Notes: generated by a model not told the origin, from the sequence alone. DNA of 26,331 nt from JANRKF01 sp964519595 (GCA_964519595.1 CAZFJN010000029.1:1-26331); one strand, 5' to 3'; numbered from the stretch's first letter, positions 1 to 7,526 are shown. Numbers and translations: made by a program.

Positions 1-1
1 G

Positions 2-295
2 ATGTATAATCCACCGCATCCGGGCGAGATGATTTTAGAAGAATGTATTAAGCCTTCTGGACTTACTATTACTAAGGCCGCGCAGACATTAGAGGTTAGT
101 CGTAAATCGCTTTCCGAGCTGATTCATGGCAAGTTTGCTATATCGGCGGATATGGCGGTGCGACTTTCCAAAGTTTTCGGCGGTTCGGCGGAAATATGGC
201 TGAAGCTGCAAGCCAAGCATGATTTATGGAAGGCGATGCAGCGCATGAAATCATGGCAACCAAAGAGCAATTATGCACAACAATATGTGCATTAA
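2..295 (+). CDS. higA: HigA/VapI-type antitoxin, HTH DNA-binding protein
   Basis: This 97-residue protein matches the HigA family. It has the N-terminal PPHPGE signature (residues 4-9), a helix-turn-helix over about residues 22-60 (AAQTLEVSRKSLSELIHGK, then ISADMAVRLSKVFG), and the family ending IWLKLQAKHDLW near residue 66. HigA antitoxins bind and neutralise the HigB mRNA-cleaving toxin and repress their own operon. In most higBA operons the toxin gene lies upstream, so a higB would fall just outside the window. The ATG is at the very edge, so the true start could lie a few codons earlier. A 12-bp tandem duplication covers the stop codon. The gene sits directly before a carB fragment, which raises the possibility that the module entered carB. 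The family call is firm; pairing with a toxin is inferred. Confidence 0.85.
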   Translation: MYNPPHPGEMILEECIKPSGLTITKAAQTLEVSRKSLSELIHGKFAISADMAVRLSKVFGGSAEIWLKLQAKHDLWKAMQRMKSWQPKSNYAQQYVH

Positions 296-305
296 TATGT
301 GCATT
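282..305. repeat. 12-bp perfect tandem duplication over the higA stop codon
   Basis: AATATGTGCATT occurs twice without a spacer (282-293, 294-305). The first copy carries the last bases of higA and part of its TAA stop. It belongs to the set of short tandem duplications seen throughout the intergenic DNA of this window. Confidence 0.9.
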
Positions 306-380
306 CGCCAATTGCCTAAGCCTTTTGCGGTTGATTTTTTTGCTGGACGATAGCATTGCCCTTCATTACAAGGCTTAAAT

Positions 381-2048
381 ATGACGAATATGCCAGCTCA
401 ATACTGCGAATCATTTCCAACCAGCCGCCGCAAGATAATCATTCTGGGCGGTGGTCCTAATCGAATTGGTCAAGGCATTGAGTTTGATTATTGCTGCGTT
501 CATGCGGCATATGCTTTGAAAGAGGCTGGTTTTGAAACAATCATGGTGAATTGCAATCCGGAAACTGTTTCTACTGATTATGATACTTCCGATCGACTTT
601 ATTTTGAGCCGTTGACGGCGGAAGATGTGCTGGAGATTATTCTAAAAGAACAGAGCAATGGCGAGCTGGTCGGCGTGATTGTGCAGTTTGGCGGACAGAC
701 GCCGCTTAAGCTGGCGAGATATCTTGAAAATGCCGGAGTTCCGATTATCGGAACTTCGCCGGATTCGATTGATCTTGCTGAGGATCGTGATCGTTTCCGC
801 GCGCTGATTGACCAGCTTCAACTTAAACAGCCGAACAGCGCAATAGGAAGAACAGCGCAGGAAGTTATTTCGCAGGCGGAACAAATTGGCTTTCCGTTGC
901 TGGTTCGTCCTTCTTATGTGCTTGGTGGCCGCGCTATGGCAACCATGCATGATCTGCCAAGCCTGGAAAAATACGTTCATGAGCTTGCCAAAATGTTTGG
1001 CGATGGTCCGATTCTGATTGACTCTTTCCTGCAGGACGCTGTGGAAGTTGATGTTGACGCGCTGGCTGATGAAAGCCATGTGATGATTGCCGGAATAATG
1101 CAGCATATAGAAGAAGCGGGAATTCATTCCGGAGATTCCGCTTGTGTGTTGCCGCCTTATTCTCTTTCACCGCAGATACAGGCAAAGATACAGCGCCAGA
1201 CTGTGCTACTGGCTAAGGCGCTGAAAGTTAAAGGGCTGATGAATGTGCAATATGCGGTTAAAGACGGCGAAATATATCTAATTGAGGTTAATCCGCGTGC
1301 CTCGCGCACGGTGCCTTTTGTCGCTAAAACAATTGATATTCCGATTGCCAAAATCGCCGCCAGAATAATGGCCGGAGAAAAGCTGGCTGATCTTCTGCCG
1401 GAGAGAATAAAATTCTCGGCGCTTGAGTTGCCGGAACTAAACACAAAAACACAAATGTCTGAAGCATATTCCAAGTTGCTGCATGTGGCGGTTAAAGAAG
1501 CGGTGTTTCCTTTTGCGCGTTTTCCGGGAGTTGATGTTATTCTTGGACCGGAAATGAAATCAACCGGCGAAGCAATGGGAATTGACGCGAGCTTTCCAGC
1601 GGCATTTGCTAAATCGCAACTTTCTGCAGGAACTACCTTGCCAACAAAAGGCGCAGTGTTTATTTCCGTGCGTGAACGAGACAAGGCAGCGGTGGTTGCC
1701 GTGGCGAAGACTCTTGCTGATCTTGGCTTTTCGCTGATTGCAACACGAGGAACAGCATCATATTTACAGCAGAATGGAATGAATGTTGCGACTGTCAATA
1801 AAGTACGCGAAGGCAGGCCGCATATTGTAGACAGCCTTAAAGATCGCGCTATCGCTCTGGTTATAAACACCACGGAAGGTAAGGAAGCGGTTGCTGATAG
1901 TTTTTCAATACGCCGCACAGCTTTGCTTAACAAAATTCCTTACTATACGACAATGGCCGAGGCGGTAGCCACGGCTGATGCTATTAAAGCAATCTCTGAA
2001 GGCAAGGGGCTTGATGTTAAGAGCATTCAGGAATACTCAAGCTTATAG
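381..2048 (+). CDS. carB: carbamoyl-phosphate synthase large subunit, C-terminal half only
   Basis: These 555 residues correspond to the second half of CarB, which is normally about 1,070 residues. They hold the second ATP-grasp synthetase unit, which phosphorylates carbamate to carbamoyl phosphate for arginine and pyrimidine synthesis, and the C-terminal MGS-like regulatory domain. Visible signatures are LGGGPNRIGQGIEFDYC near residue 22, NPETVSTDYDTSDRLYFEP, RPSYVLGGRAM, the metal-binding IEVNPRASRTVPF, and NKVREGRPHI plus INTT in the MGS domain. The ATG at 381 has AAGG seven bases upstream and an in-frame TAG at 351, so this half has its own translation start. The glutaminase-coupled N-terminal half is not in the window, and higA lies where it should be. 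The gene is either one part of a split carB, whose other half is encoded elsewhere, or a remnant. The open, well-conserved frame favours a working half. The stop codon lies inside a 14-bp hairpin stem. Confidence 0.9.
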   Translation: MTNMPAQYCESFPTSRRKIIILGGGPNRIGQGIEFDYCCVHAAYALKEAGFETIMVNCNPETVSTDYDTSDRLYFEPLTAEDVLEIILKEQSNGELVGVIVQFGGQTPLKLARYLENAGVPIIGTSPDSIDLAEDRDRFRALIDQLQLKQPNSAIGRTAQEVISQAEQIGFPLLVRPSYVLGGRAMATMHDLPSLEKYVHELAKMFGDGPILIDSFLQDAVEVDVDALADESHVMIAGIMQHIEEAGIHSGDSACVLPPYSLSPQIQAKIQRQTVLLAKALKVKGLMNVQYAVKDGEIYLIEVNPRASRTVPFVAKTIDIPIAKIAARIMAGEKLADLLPERIKFSALELPELNTKTQMSEAYSKLLHVAVKEAVFPFARFPGVDVILGPEMKSTGEAMGIDASFPAAFAKSQLSAGTTLPTKGAVFISVRERDKAAVVAVAKTLADLGFSLIATRGTASYLQQNGMNVATVNKVREGRPHIVDSLKDRAIALVINTTEGKEAVADSFSIRRTALLNKIPYYTTMAEAVATADAIKAISEGKGLDVKSIQEYSSL

Positions 2049-2079
2049 AATTTTGCGATCAATATATCGCAAAATTCTA
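2046..2079. repeat. 14-bp perfect hairpin at the carB stop codon
   Basis: TAGAATTTTGCGAT (2046-2059) pairs perfectly with ATCGCAAAATTCTA (2066-2079) around a six-base loop. The carB TAG stop is within the left arm. No T-run follows, so it is not a classical intrinsic terminator. It could protect the mRNA 3' end or mark a REP-like palindromic element. It is the first of three hairpins in a row. Confidence 0.85.
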
Positions 2080-2094
2080 AGCGCGATTGAGCGC

Positions 2095-2136
2095 CGCGCC
2101 TTGTGGCGCGTGATACAATCATCCGTAGGATGATTG
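2095..2136. repeat. two further perfect hairpins between carB and panB
   Basis: CGCGCC (2095-2100) pairs with GGCGCG (2105-2110) across TTGT. CAATCATCC (2116-2124) pairs with GGATGATTG (2128-2136) across a GTA loop. With the hairpin at 2046-2079, nearly the whole spacer between carB and panB folds into three adjacent stems. The stems differ in sequence; the shared features are short loops and location at a gene end. Confidence 0.8.
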
Positions 2137-2161
2137 CAAAATAATATTAGTAGCGTGATTT

Positions 2162-3007
2162 ATGAAAAAAAATAGTTCTGATAAAAATCAAGAAATAAAT
2201 AAAAGCACAAAAATAAAACGCCGCACTGTTTTGGAAATAGCTGCACAAAAGAATAAAGTGCCTCTGGTGGTTCTTACTGCTTATACTACGCCAATGGCCA
2301 GGATTCTTGATCGTCATGTTGATATATTGCTGGTTGGCGATTCATTAGGAATGGTTTTATACGGTTTTGATTCAACCTTGCCGGTAACTCTGGAAATGAT
2401 GATAGCGCATGGCGCGGCAGTGCGGCGCGGCGCGGAACAGTCGCTGGTGGTTGTTGATATGCCGTTTGGCAGTTATCAGCAGTCAAAGCAACAGGCCTTT
2501 GCCTCAGCAGCGCGGATTATGAAAGAAACCGGCTGTGATGCTGTAAAGCTGGAAGGCGGAACGGAAATGGCAGAAACCATTGAATTTCTGACCATGCGCG
2601 GAATTCCGGTAATGGCGCATATTGGAGTTAAACCGCAGCATGTTAATATGCAAGGCGGCTATCGTTATAAAGGCCGCAATGAGGAGGAAGAAAGCGAGAT
2701 AATGGCTGATGCGCTGGCGGTGCAAAGAGCCGGCGCTTTCTGCGTAGTGATTGAAGCGGTAAAAAAATCGCTTGCAGCTCGCATCAGCGCGGAATTATCT
2801 ATTCCGACTATCGGAATTGGCGCTTCTGTTGCTTGTGATGGTCAGGTTCTGGTCGCTGAGGATATGCTCGGCTTGTCTTTATCTGAAAATTTACCGCGCT
2901 TTGTGAAGCAATATTGCGATCTTGCCAAAATTATAGATAACGCCGCGCAATCATATGCTAAAGAAGTGCGCCTTAAGAAATTTCCTGAAGATAAACACAG
3001 CTATTAA
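2162..3007 (+). CDS. panB: 3-methyl-2-oxobutanoate hydroxymethyltransferase (ketopantoate hydroxymethyltransferase)
   Basis: PanB adds a hydroxymethyl group from methylene-tetrahydrofolate to 2-oxoisovalerate, the first committed step toward pantothenate and coenzyme A, in the cytoplasm. The 281-residue product has the usual family length plus about 18 extra, Lys-rich N-terminal residues. Signatures in order are LTAYT near residue 38, LVGDSLGMVLYG near 57, MIAHGAAVRRG, VVDMPFGSY, VKLEGG, GIPVMAHIGVKPQ, GGYRYKGR, the VIEAV segment that carries the catalytic glutamate, and PTIGIGASVACDGQVLV. The start lacks a clear Shine-Dalgarno sequence. Upstream is the hairpin cluster; no panC or panD is adjacent. 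The call is certain at family level. Confidence 0.96.
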   Translation: MKKNSSDKNQEINKSTKIKRRTVLEIAAQKNKVPLVVLTAYTTPMARILDRHVDILLVGDSLGMVLYGFDSTLPVTLEMMIAHGAAVRRGAEQSLVVVDMPFGSYQQSKQQAFASAARIMKETGCDAVKLEGGTEMAETIEFLTMRGIPVMAHIGVKPQHVNMQGGYRYKGRNEEEESEIMADALAVQRAGAFCVVIEAVKKSLAARISAELSIPTIGIGASVACDGQVLVAEDMLGLSLSENLPRFVKQYCDLAKIIDNAAQSYAKEVRLKKFPEDKHSY

Positions 3008-3133
3008 ACATCTTCTTCATCTTTCGCATCTTCCGCAAACAATCGTTTAATGTATTAATATATTGAAAAATAAAAAGAATTTAGCGGTTTATGTGGTAAT
3101 ATTTATCTAAAGTTCTGTGCTTGAGATTTTACA

Positions 3134-3162
3134 TTGACGATAAGCGGTCTTGACTATATAAG
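3134..3162 (+). promoter_or_regulatory. sigma70-type promoter of the rpmH operon
   Basis: TTGACG (3134-3139) and TATAAG (3157-3162) are separated by exactly 17 bases, each one mismatch from consensus. Transcription would start near 3169-3170, about 16 bases before the ATG of the possible leader peptide at 3186 and about 120 bases before rpmH. The stretch between panB and this promoter (3008-3133) is AT-rich with no gene, hairpin or RNA that I can recognise. Confidence 0.7.
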
Positions 3163-3185
3163 TTCATCCCTCTTGTTGAGGTGAG

Positions 3186-3266
3186 ATGATTGCTTTATTG
3201 TCTCTGAATTACCTCTGGAGTTATTTCTGGAACTATCTCTGGAACTATCTCTGGAATTATATCTGA
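3186..3266 (+). CDS. possible 26-residue Trp/Tyr-rich leader peptide upstream of rpmH
   Basis: A 26-codon frame runs from ATG at 3186 to TGA at 3264-3266. It begins about 16 bases after the predicted transcription start and follows GAGGTGAG (3178-3185), which is purine-rich and able to act as a Shine-Dalgarno sequence, though close to the ATG. The peptide starts MIALLSL, then repeats a four-residue unit: NYLW, SYFW, NYLW, NYLW, NYI. This gives four Trp and five Tyr. Three of the five variable positions in the 12-bp unit are codon third positions, mildly favouring coding. It ends 23 bases before the rpmH ATG, which has no strong ribosome-binding site, so coupling or attenuation is conceivable. 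I do not recognise it from any family. It could equally be a chance frame through a minisatellite, since a neighbouring frame is also open over the repeats. Confidence 0.35.
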   Translation: MIALLSLNYLWSYFWNYLWNYLWNYI

Positions 3267-3273
3267 ATTTATA
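3203..3273. repeat. array of about six 12-bp tandem repeats before rpmH
   Basis: Units related to TCTGGAACTATC follow each other: an 11-base degenerate unit at 3203-3213, then 12-base units at 3214, 3226, 3238, 3250 and 3262. Two are identical and the others differ by one to four bases. Because the period is a multiple of three, the array encodes a four-residue repeat in any open frame. It is the longest array in the window. Confidence 0.9.
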
Positions 3274-3289
3274 AAATAGAAGCTGGCAT

Positions 3290-3424
3290 ATGAAAAGAAC
3301 TTATCAACCAAGCAATCTGGTTCGCAAACGGCGGCATGGTTTCCGTGCGCGCATGGCAACAGTTGGCGGACGCAGCGTTATTCGCTCTCGCCGCGCGCAA
3401 GGCCGCAAGCGTTTGAGTGCATAA
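3290..3424 (+). CDS. rpmH: 50S ribosomal protein L34
   Basis: This 44-residue basic protein is L34, a component of the large ribosomal subunit. It begins MKRTYQPSNLVRKRRHGFR and continues through RMATVGGRSVIRSRRAQGRKRLSA, the normal family length and sequence. It was too short for a length-filtered ORF scan. The Shine-Dalgarno match is weak (GAAGCTGG upstream). Its last eight bases overlap the GTG start of rnpA, giving the conserved rpmH-rnpA pair. It is the first certain gene of the 3290-7522 operon. Confidence 0.97.
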   Translation: MKRTYQPSNLVRKRRHGFRARMATVGGRSVIRSRRAQGRKRLSA

Positions 3425-3761
3425 ATTTTCGACAATTAAAAAACGTGCTGATTTTGTAAGGATGAATTCCTCAGCCGCGCGTTTTGTTGTATCAAATTTT
3501 ATTGTACAAATGATCGAAAATGACCAGCTGCCAGCAGGCGAAGTGCGCGTTGGCTATACAGTTACCAAGAAAATTGGCAATGCGGTTATTCGCAATCGTG
3601 TAAAGCGCCGCCTGCGTGAGGCTTTTCGCCGCGTTGTCAACCAGTTTGCCAAGCCGCAGCATGATTATGTTTTTATTGGCAGAACAGCGGCGCTTAAATC
3701 AGATTTTTCTGCGCTTATAAGTGAAATGGAGTTTGCACTTTCAAGAATAAAAGCTAAATAA
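3417..3761 (+). CDS. rnpA: ribonuclease P protein component
   Basis: RnpA is the protein subunit of RNase P, which removes 5' leaders from tRNA precursors. The 114-residue product has the family's basic RNR signature, KIGNAVIRNRVKRRLREAFR, at about residues 51-70, and the upstream RVGYTVTKK strand. The reading frame starts at GTG 3417, inside the last codons of rpmH, an eight-base overlap that suggests translational coupling. The frame and length support this start, since homology reaches back to the TIKKRADF segment. The M1-type RNA gene (rnpB) is not in the window. Confidence 0.95.
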   Translation: MHKFSTIKKRADFVRMNSSAARFVVSNFIVQMIENDQLPAGEVRVGYTVTKKIGNAVIRNRVKRRLREAFRRVVNQFAKPQHDYVFIGRTAALKSDFSALISEMEFALSRIKAK

Positions 3762-3767
3762 CTGACA

Positions 3768-3797
3768 TTAAATAAAGAGCATTTAAATAAAGAGCAT
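3768..3797. repeat. 15-bp perfect tandem duplication between rnpA and yidD
   Basis: TTAAATAAAGAGCAT occurs at 3768-3782 and 3783-3797. Each copy contains AAAGAG, a possible weak ribosome-binding purine run, but both lie too far from the yidD start at 3810 for ideal spacing. Confidence 0.9.
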
Positions 3798-3809
3798 TAA
3801 ATATCTGGT

Positions 3810-4058
3810 ATGAAAAATATAATCAAAAACATAATAAAAAATACAATATTATTATTCATTCTGGCATATCAATATATGATATCACCATTTCTTGGAACTA
3901 ATTGCCGCTTTATTCCGAGCTGCTCACATTACGCTTGTGAGGCGCTGCAAAAACATGGTTTGTTAAAAGGAATCATCTTGTCAATACGTCGCTTACTCAA
4001 ATGTAATCCTTTTGCCAGAGCAGGGCTTGATCCTGTTCCGAATGTTGAGAAATATTGA
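3810..4058 (+). CDS. yidD: membrane protein insertion efficiency factor YidD
   Basis: YidD is a small inner-membrane-associated protein that helps YidC insert membrane proteins. The 82-residue product carries the complete family pattern: a hydrophobic N-terminal helix (about residues 10-28) with YQYMISP, then NCRFIPSCSHYACEAL with its conserved cysteines, HGLLKG, RRLLKCNPF and GLDPVP. It sits between rnpA and yidC, the standard position. The start is preceded by an AT-rich spacer with a 15-bp tandem duplication and has no strong Shine-Dalgarno sequence. Confidence 0.96.
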   Translation: MKNIIKNIIKNTILLFILAYQYMISPFLGTNCRFIPSCSHYACEALQKHGLLKGIILSIRRLLKCNPFARAGLDPVPNVEKY

Positions 4059-4080
4059 AATTTAAAAAATAAAAATAAGG

Positions 4081-4114
4081 CTGCATAATTTAAGAAACTG
4101 CATAATTTAAGAAA
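4081..4114. repeat. 17-bp perfect tandem duplication between yidD and yidC
   Basis: CTGCATAATTTAAGAAA occurs at 4081-4097 and again at 4098-4114, with a degenerate third partial copy after it. The 114-bp spacer to yidC is otherwise AT-rich without recognisable signals. Confidence 0.9.
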
Positions 4115-4172
4115 CCACATAATTTTAAAAATTAAATAATTTCAAAAAGCTACAGAGATTTAAGAGACATAT

Positions 4173-5936
4173 ATGTATCAACCTGATCAGCCTGATTATC
4201 GTCGTTTATTCATTGCTATATTGTTATCGGCGGCTTTGCTGATGTTATGGCAAGCCTTTGTCGAATGGCCGCGTCGCCAGAAGCTTGCTGAATTTCAGGC
4301 CGGATTAGCGGAAAACAGAGCAAAAGAACAAGTTGAATATATAAAATCAAAATCAAACACAATTTCCGACTCTGCTGATATGGCGGATAATTCACAATTA
4401 TCTAATCAGAAATTATCGCGCAAGGAGCGTCTGGAATTATCACCGCGCCTGCGTATTGCTTCTGATAAGCTGCATGGTTCTATAGCGCTCAGAGGCGCTA
4501 GATTTGATGATATAACTCTTGCCAGATATCGTGAAACTCTTGAAAAAGACAGCAAAGAAGTAATCCTGCTTTCTCCAAGCGGCGATGACAAATCATATTA
4601 CGCGCAAACAGGCTGGCTTGCTGCGGACGGCAAAACGAAAGTTCCTGATAATAATTCTCTCTGGCAGGCTGATGCAAAAACAATAATTCCCGGAAAGCCT
4701 GTAACTCTGCGCTGGGACAATGGCAGCGGCGTATCTTATGAATTGATCATCAGCCTTGATACAGAATATATGTTCAACATTGAACAGCGCGTGAAAAATA
4801 ATTCCGGCTCAGAAATAAATGTCGTGCCGTTCGGCTTTATTAATCGTGCTTATAGCGATAATAATAAAATACATAATGTCATTCTGCATGAAGGTCCAAT
4901 GGGCGTTGTTGCAGAATCTCTGAAGGAAATACCTTATAAGGAAATAATGGAAAAAGGTAATCAAACCTTTGAAAACAGCAGTAGCTGGTTAGGAATAACT
5001 GATAAATACTGGCTGGCAGCTCTAGTTCCGTCGGGAAAAGAAAATTTCAAATCAACATACAGCTATTATCAGAAAAACAATATTGATCGTTTTCAGGTTG
5101 ATTATATTCGCAATTCGCAAACGATAAATCACGGCGCGGAATCTTCAGAAAAAATACGCTTGTTTGCCGGAGCTAAGGAAATAGAGGTTCTCGATCGCTA
5201 TACGCGTGGAGAAAATGGCGAAGAATCAATATTGCTTTTTGACCGCGCGGTTGATCTAGGCGTGCTTTATTTCCTGACTAAACCGCTTTTTCTGCTGCTT
5301 AATCTGTTTTATAAAATGGTCGGAAATTTTGGCATAGCAATTTTCCTGCTGACGCTGGTGGTTAAAATCTGCCTGTTTCCACTAGCCAATGCCGGCTATA
5401 AATCCGCCGCTTCAATGCGCCGTCTGCAACCGGAAATGGCAAAGCTGAAAGAACGTTATGAAGATGATCGTCTGGCTTTCCAGAAAGAATTAATGGCGCT
5501 TTATAAGCGTGAGAAAGTAAATCCGGCTGCCGGCTGTTTGCCGATTCTGATTCAAATGCCAGTGTTTTTCGCCTTATATAAGGTATTATTCGTTACCATT
5601 GAAATGCGTCATGCGCCGTTTTTCTTCTGGATTCGTGATCTTTCGGCAATGGATCATTCCAATATTTTCACCTTATTTGGATTATTGCCGTGGAATACTC
5701 CTTCCTTTCTGCATCTTGGCGTTCTTCCTATAATCATGTGCGCGACTATGGTGCTGCAAATGCGCCAGCAGCCTACTCCTCCTGATCCGGTGCAGGCAAA
5801 AGTAATTAAATTCATGCCTTATATGTTTTTATTCATGTTTGCCTCATTTCCGGCTGGGCTGGTTTTATACTGGATATTCAGCAATATATTTTCAATAATC
5901 CAGCAGGAAATTATCAGCAGGAAATATCGAAAATAA
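4173..5936 (+). CDS. yidC: membrane protein insertase YidC (Oxa1 family)
   Basis: YidC inserts and folds inner-membrane proteins, alone or with SecYEG. The 587-residue protein has the Gram-negative layout: an N-terminal transmembrane helix (about 11-28), a large periplasmic P1 domain (about 60-350), then the conserved Oxa1 core. Core helices lie near 360-380, 383-405, 452-473, 511-527 and 548-575. They include the cytoplasmic loop QPEMAKLKERYEDDR, KVNPAAGCLPILIQMPVFFALY and the ending FPAGLVLYWIFSNI. The groove arginine of E. coli YidC (second helix, sequence VRG) is lysine here (VVKICLFPL), still positively charged. The gene follows yidD and precedes engB in the usual operon order. Confidence 0.97.
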   Translation: MYQPDQPDYRRLFIAILLSAALLMLWQAFVEWPRRQKLAEFQAGLAENRAKEQVEYIKSKSNTISDSADMADNSQLSNQKLSRKERLELSPRLRIASDKLHGSIALRGARFDDITLARYRETLEKDSKEVILLSPSGDDKSYYAQTGWLAADGKTKVPDNNSLWQADAKTIIPGKPVTLRWDNGSGVSYELIISLDTEYMFNIEQRVKNNSGSEINVVPFGFINRAYSDNNKIHNVILHEGPMGVVAESLKEIPYKEIMEKGNQTFENSSSWLGITDKYWLAALVPSGKENFKSTYSYYQKNNIDRFQVDYIRNSQTINHGAESSEKIRLFAGAKEIEVLDRYTRGENGEESILLFDRAVDLGVLYFLTKPLFLLLNLFYKMVGNFGIAIFLLTLVVKICLFPLANAGYKSAASMRRLQPEMAKLKERYEDDRLAFQKELMALYKREKVNPAAGCLPILIQMPVFFALYKVLFVTIEMRHAPFFFWIRDLSAMDHSNIFTLFGLLPWNTPSFLHLGVLPIIMCATMVLQMRQQPTPPDPVQAKVIKFMPYMFLFMFASFPAGLVLYWIFSNIFSIIQQEIISRKYRK

Positions 5937-5993
5937 TCCTCGTGATTTAAAATATTTTCGCTGCCTTTATGTTTATAAAAATGCTTATTCAAA

Positions 5994-6617
5994 ATGCTTA
6001 TGCAAAATCCCACTGCCAGTCTATTCCGCTTGCCGTGTAATTTTGTTGCCGGAGCGGCTAGTATTGAATCTTTGCCGCCTATTTCTCATCCGGAAATTGC
6101 TTTTATCGGACGTTCCAATGTCGGAAAATCAAGTCTGGTTAACGCTGTAGTCGGACAAAAGGCGCTGGCAAAAACCTCACAAAATCCCGGCGCAACTAAA
6201 CAGCTTAATTTTTTTCTCCTTGGCGAATTTGTAATGCTGGTTGATATGCCCGGCTACGGTTTTGCCAAAGTATCAAAAGCGCAAAAAAGCAACTGGGATA
6301 TTCTGATTCGCAGCTATTTATGTGGTCGTCCTAATTTAAAACGCGCTCTGGTGCTTATTGATGCACGGCGTGGCGTTATGAAGGTTGATGATGATTTTAT
6401 GAAAATTCTTGATGACGCGGCAGTTAATTTCCAGATAATTCTTACTAAAACAGATACGCTTTCTGATAAGGAATTAACTGCGGTAATAAAATCGACAGAA
6501 CAGGCAATCGCCAGACATGTCGCCGCTTATCCAGGCCTGATCGCTACAAGTTCCTTGACGAAAGCTGGAATTAGCGATTTACAAGAGGTTATAATTAAAT
6601 TGACAGGAAATTTATGA
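5994..6617 (+). CDS. engB: ribosome biogenesis GTPase EngB (YihA/YsxC)
   Basis: EngB is a small GTPase needed for assembly of the large ribosomal subunit. In 207 residues the GTP-binding motifs appear in order: G1 GRSNVGKS (39-46), the G2 region PGATKQLNFF, G3 DMPGYGFAKV, and G4 TKTD, with SSLTKAG in the G5 region. Length is typical. Two in-frame ATGs (5994 and 6000) are possible starts; neither has a strong ribosome-binding site. Its stop overlaps the argB start by four bases (ATGA), so the two are translationally coupled. Confidence 0.96.
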   Translation: MLMQNPTASLFRLPCNFVAGAASIESLPPISHPEIAFIGRSNVGKSSLVNAVVGQKALAKTSQNPGATKQLNFFLLGEFVMLVDMPGYGFAKVSKAQKSNWDILIRSYLCGRPNLKRALVLIDARRGVMKVDDDFMKILDDAAVNFQIILTKTDTLSDKELTAVIKSTEQAIARHVAAYPGLIATSSLTKAGISDLQEVIIKLTGNL

Positions 6618-7522
6618 AAACACGTGAGATTTCTTCGCCGGACGCGCTGCTTAAAACCGTTTCCACTTTGACTGAATCGCTGCCTTATATGCGCGAATTC
6701 GCGGAGGAAACTTTCGTCATAAAATATGGCGGACACGCAATGGGCGATGGCGCTCTTTCCAAACAATTTGCCGAGGATATAGTGCTGATGAAACAAGTCG
6801 GCATTAATCCGGTAGTGGTTCATGGCGGCGGACCACAAATCGGCGCAATGCTTGAGCGGCTTAAAATTCATTCGGAATTTGTTGACGGCTTACGCATAAC
6901 TGACGCGGCCACTGTCGAAATAGTGGAAATGGTTCTTGCCGGTTCAATCAATAAACAAATCGTATCACAGATAAACGCCGCCGGCGGCATGGCAATTGGC
7001 ATTTGCGGCAAAGACGGCAATCTTATTGAAGCCAGAAAAGTTCGCCGCACCGCGCGTGATCCTGATTCAAATATCGAGCGTATTCTTGATTTAGGCTTTG
7101 TCGGAGAGCCTGTTTCAGTAAATCCAACTATTTTACAGGAATTTTCTGAATCTAATATAATTCCGGTAATCGCGCCAATTGGCTATGGCGCAGGCGGCGA
7201 GACTTTTAACATCAATGCTGACACGGTAGCCGGAGCAATCGCCGCTTCAATCGCCGCCGCCAAGCTGATCATACTTACTGATGTCGCCGGAATAATGACT
7301 GAAGATAAAAAACTGATCAGCGAGCTGACAACCAGCGAAGCCAGACAGCTTATCGTCAATAAAATCGCAACCGGCGGCATGATTCCAAAAATTGAAACCT
7401 GCTTGCACGCGCTTGAAAATGACGTAGAAGCCGCGCATATACTCGACGGACGCTTGCCGCATGTGCTGCTGCTGGAAACATTCACAACCTACGGCGCAGG
7501 AACGATGATTTTCAGGGATTAA
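6614..7522 (+). CDS. argB: acetylglutamate kinase
   Basis: ArgB phosphorylates N-acetylglutamate, the second step of arginine synthesis. The 302-residue protein shows KYGGHAMGD near residue 37, VVVHGGGPQIGAML, FVDGLRITD, EMVLAGSINKQIV, PVIAPIGYGAGGETFNINADTVAGAIA, and ATGGMIPKIETC. These are all conserved substrate- and ATP-binding segments of the amino-acid-kinase fold. The extended N terminus is common in families that are arginine-regulated, but feedback control cannot be judged from this alone. It overlaps engB by ATGA. Together with the carB half, it shows that arginine synthesis is at least partly retained. Confidence 0.96.
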   Translation: MKTREISSPDALLKTVSTLTESLPYMREFAEETFVIKYGGHAMGDGALSKQFAEDIVLMKQVGINPVVVHGGGPQIGAMLERLKIHSEFVDGLRITDAATVEIVEMVLAGSINKQIVSQINAAGGMAIGICGKDGNLIEARKVRRTARDPDSNIERILDLGFVGEPVSVNPTILQEFSESNIIPVIAPIGYGAGGETFNINADTVAGAIAASIAAAKLIILTDVAGIMTEDKKLISELTTSEARQLIVNKIATGGMIPKIETCLHALENDVEAAHILDGRLPHVLLLETFTTYGAGTMIFRD

Positions 7523-7526
7523 TTGC

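Noticed and set aside
1157..1933. 258-codon open frame antisense to carB
   Set aside because: It lies wholly inside the well-conserved carB frame on the opposite strand, has low-complexity Ser/Ala/Arg composition and no family resemblance. It is a shadow.
2046..2079. Intrinsic terminator for carB
   Set aside because: The stem is strong, but no T-run follows on either strand, so it was listed as a hairpin rather than a terminator.
3203..3273. CRISPR array
   Set aside because: Units are contiguous 12-bp repeats with no unique spacers and no cas genes nearby.
3214..3279. Alternative open frame (SGTI repeats) through the 12-bp array upstream of rpmH
   Set aside because: A TGA at 3205-3207 precedes it and it has no ATG, GTG or ribosome-binding site; the NYLW frame is the better candidate.
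3008..3289. Chromosome replication origin near rpmH
   Set aside because: No dnaA gene and no cluster of DnaA-box-like 9-mers was seen; panB lies upstream instead.
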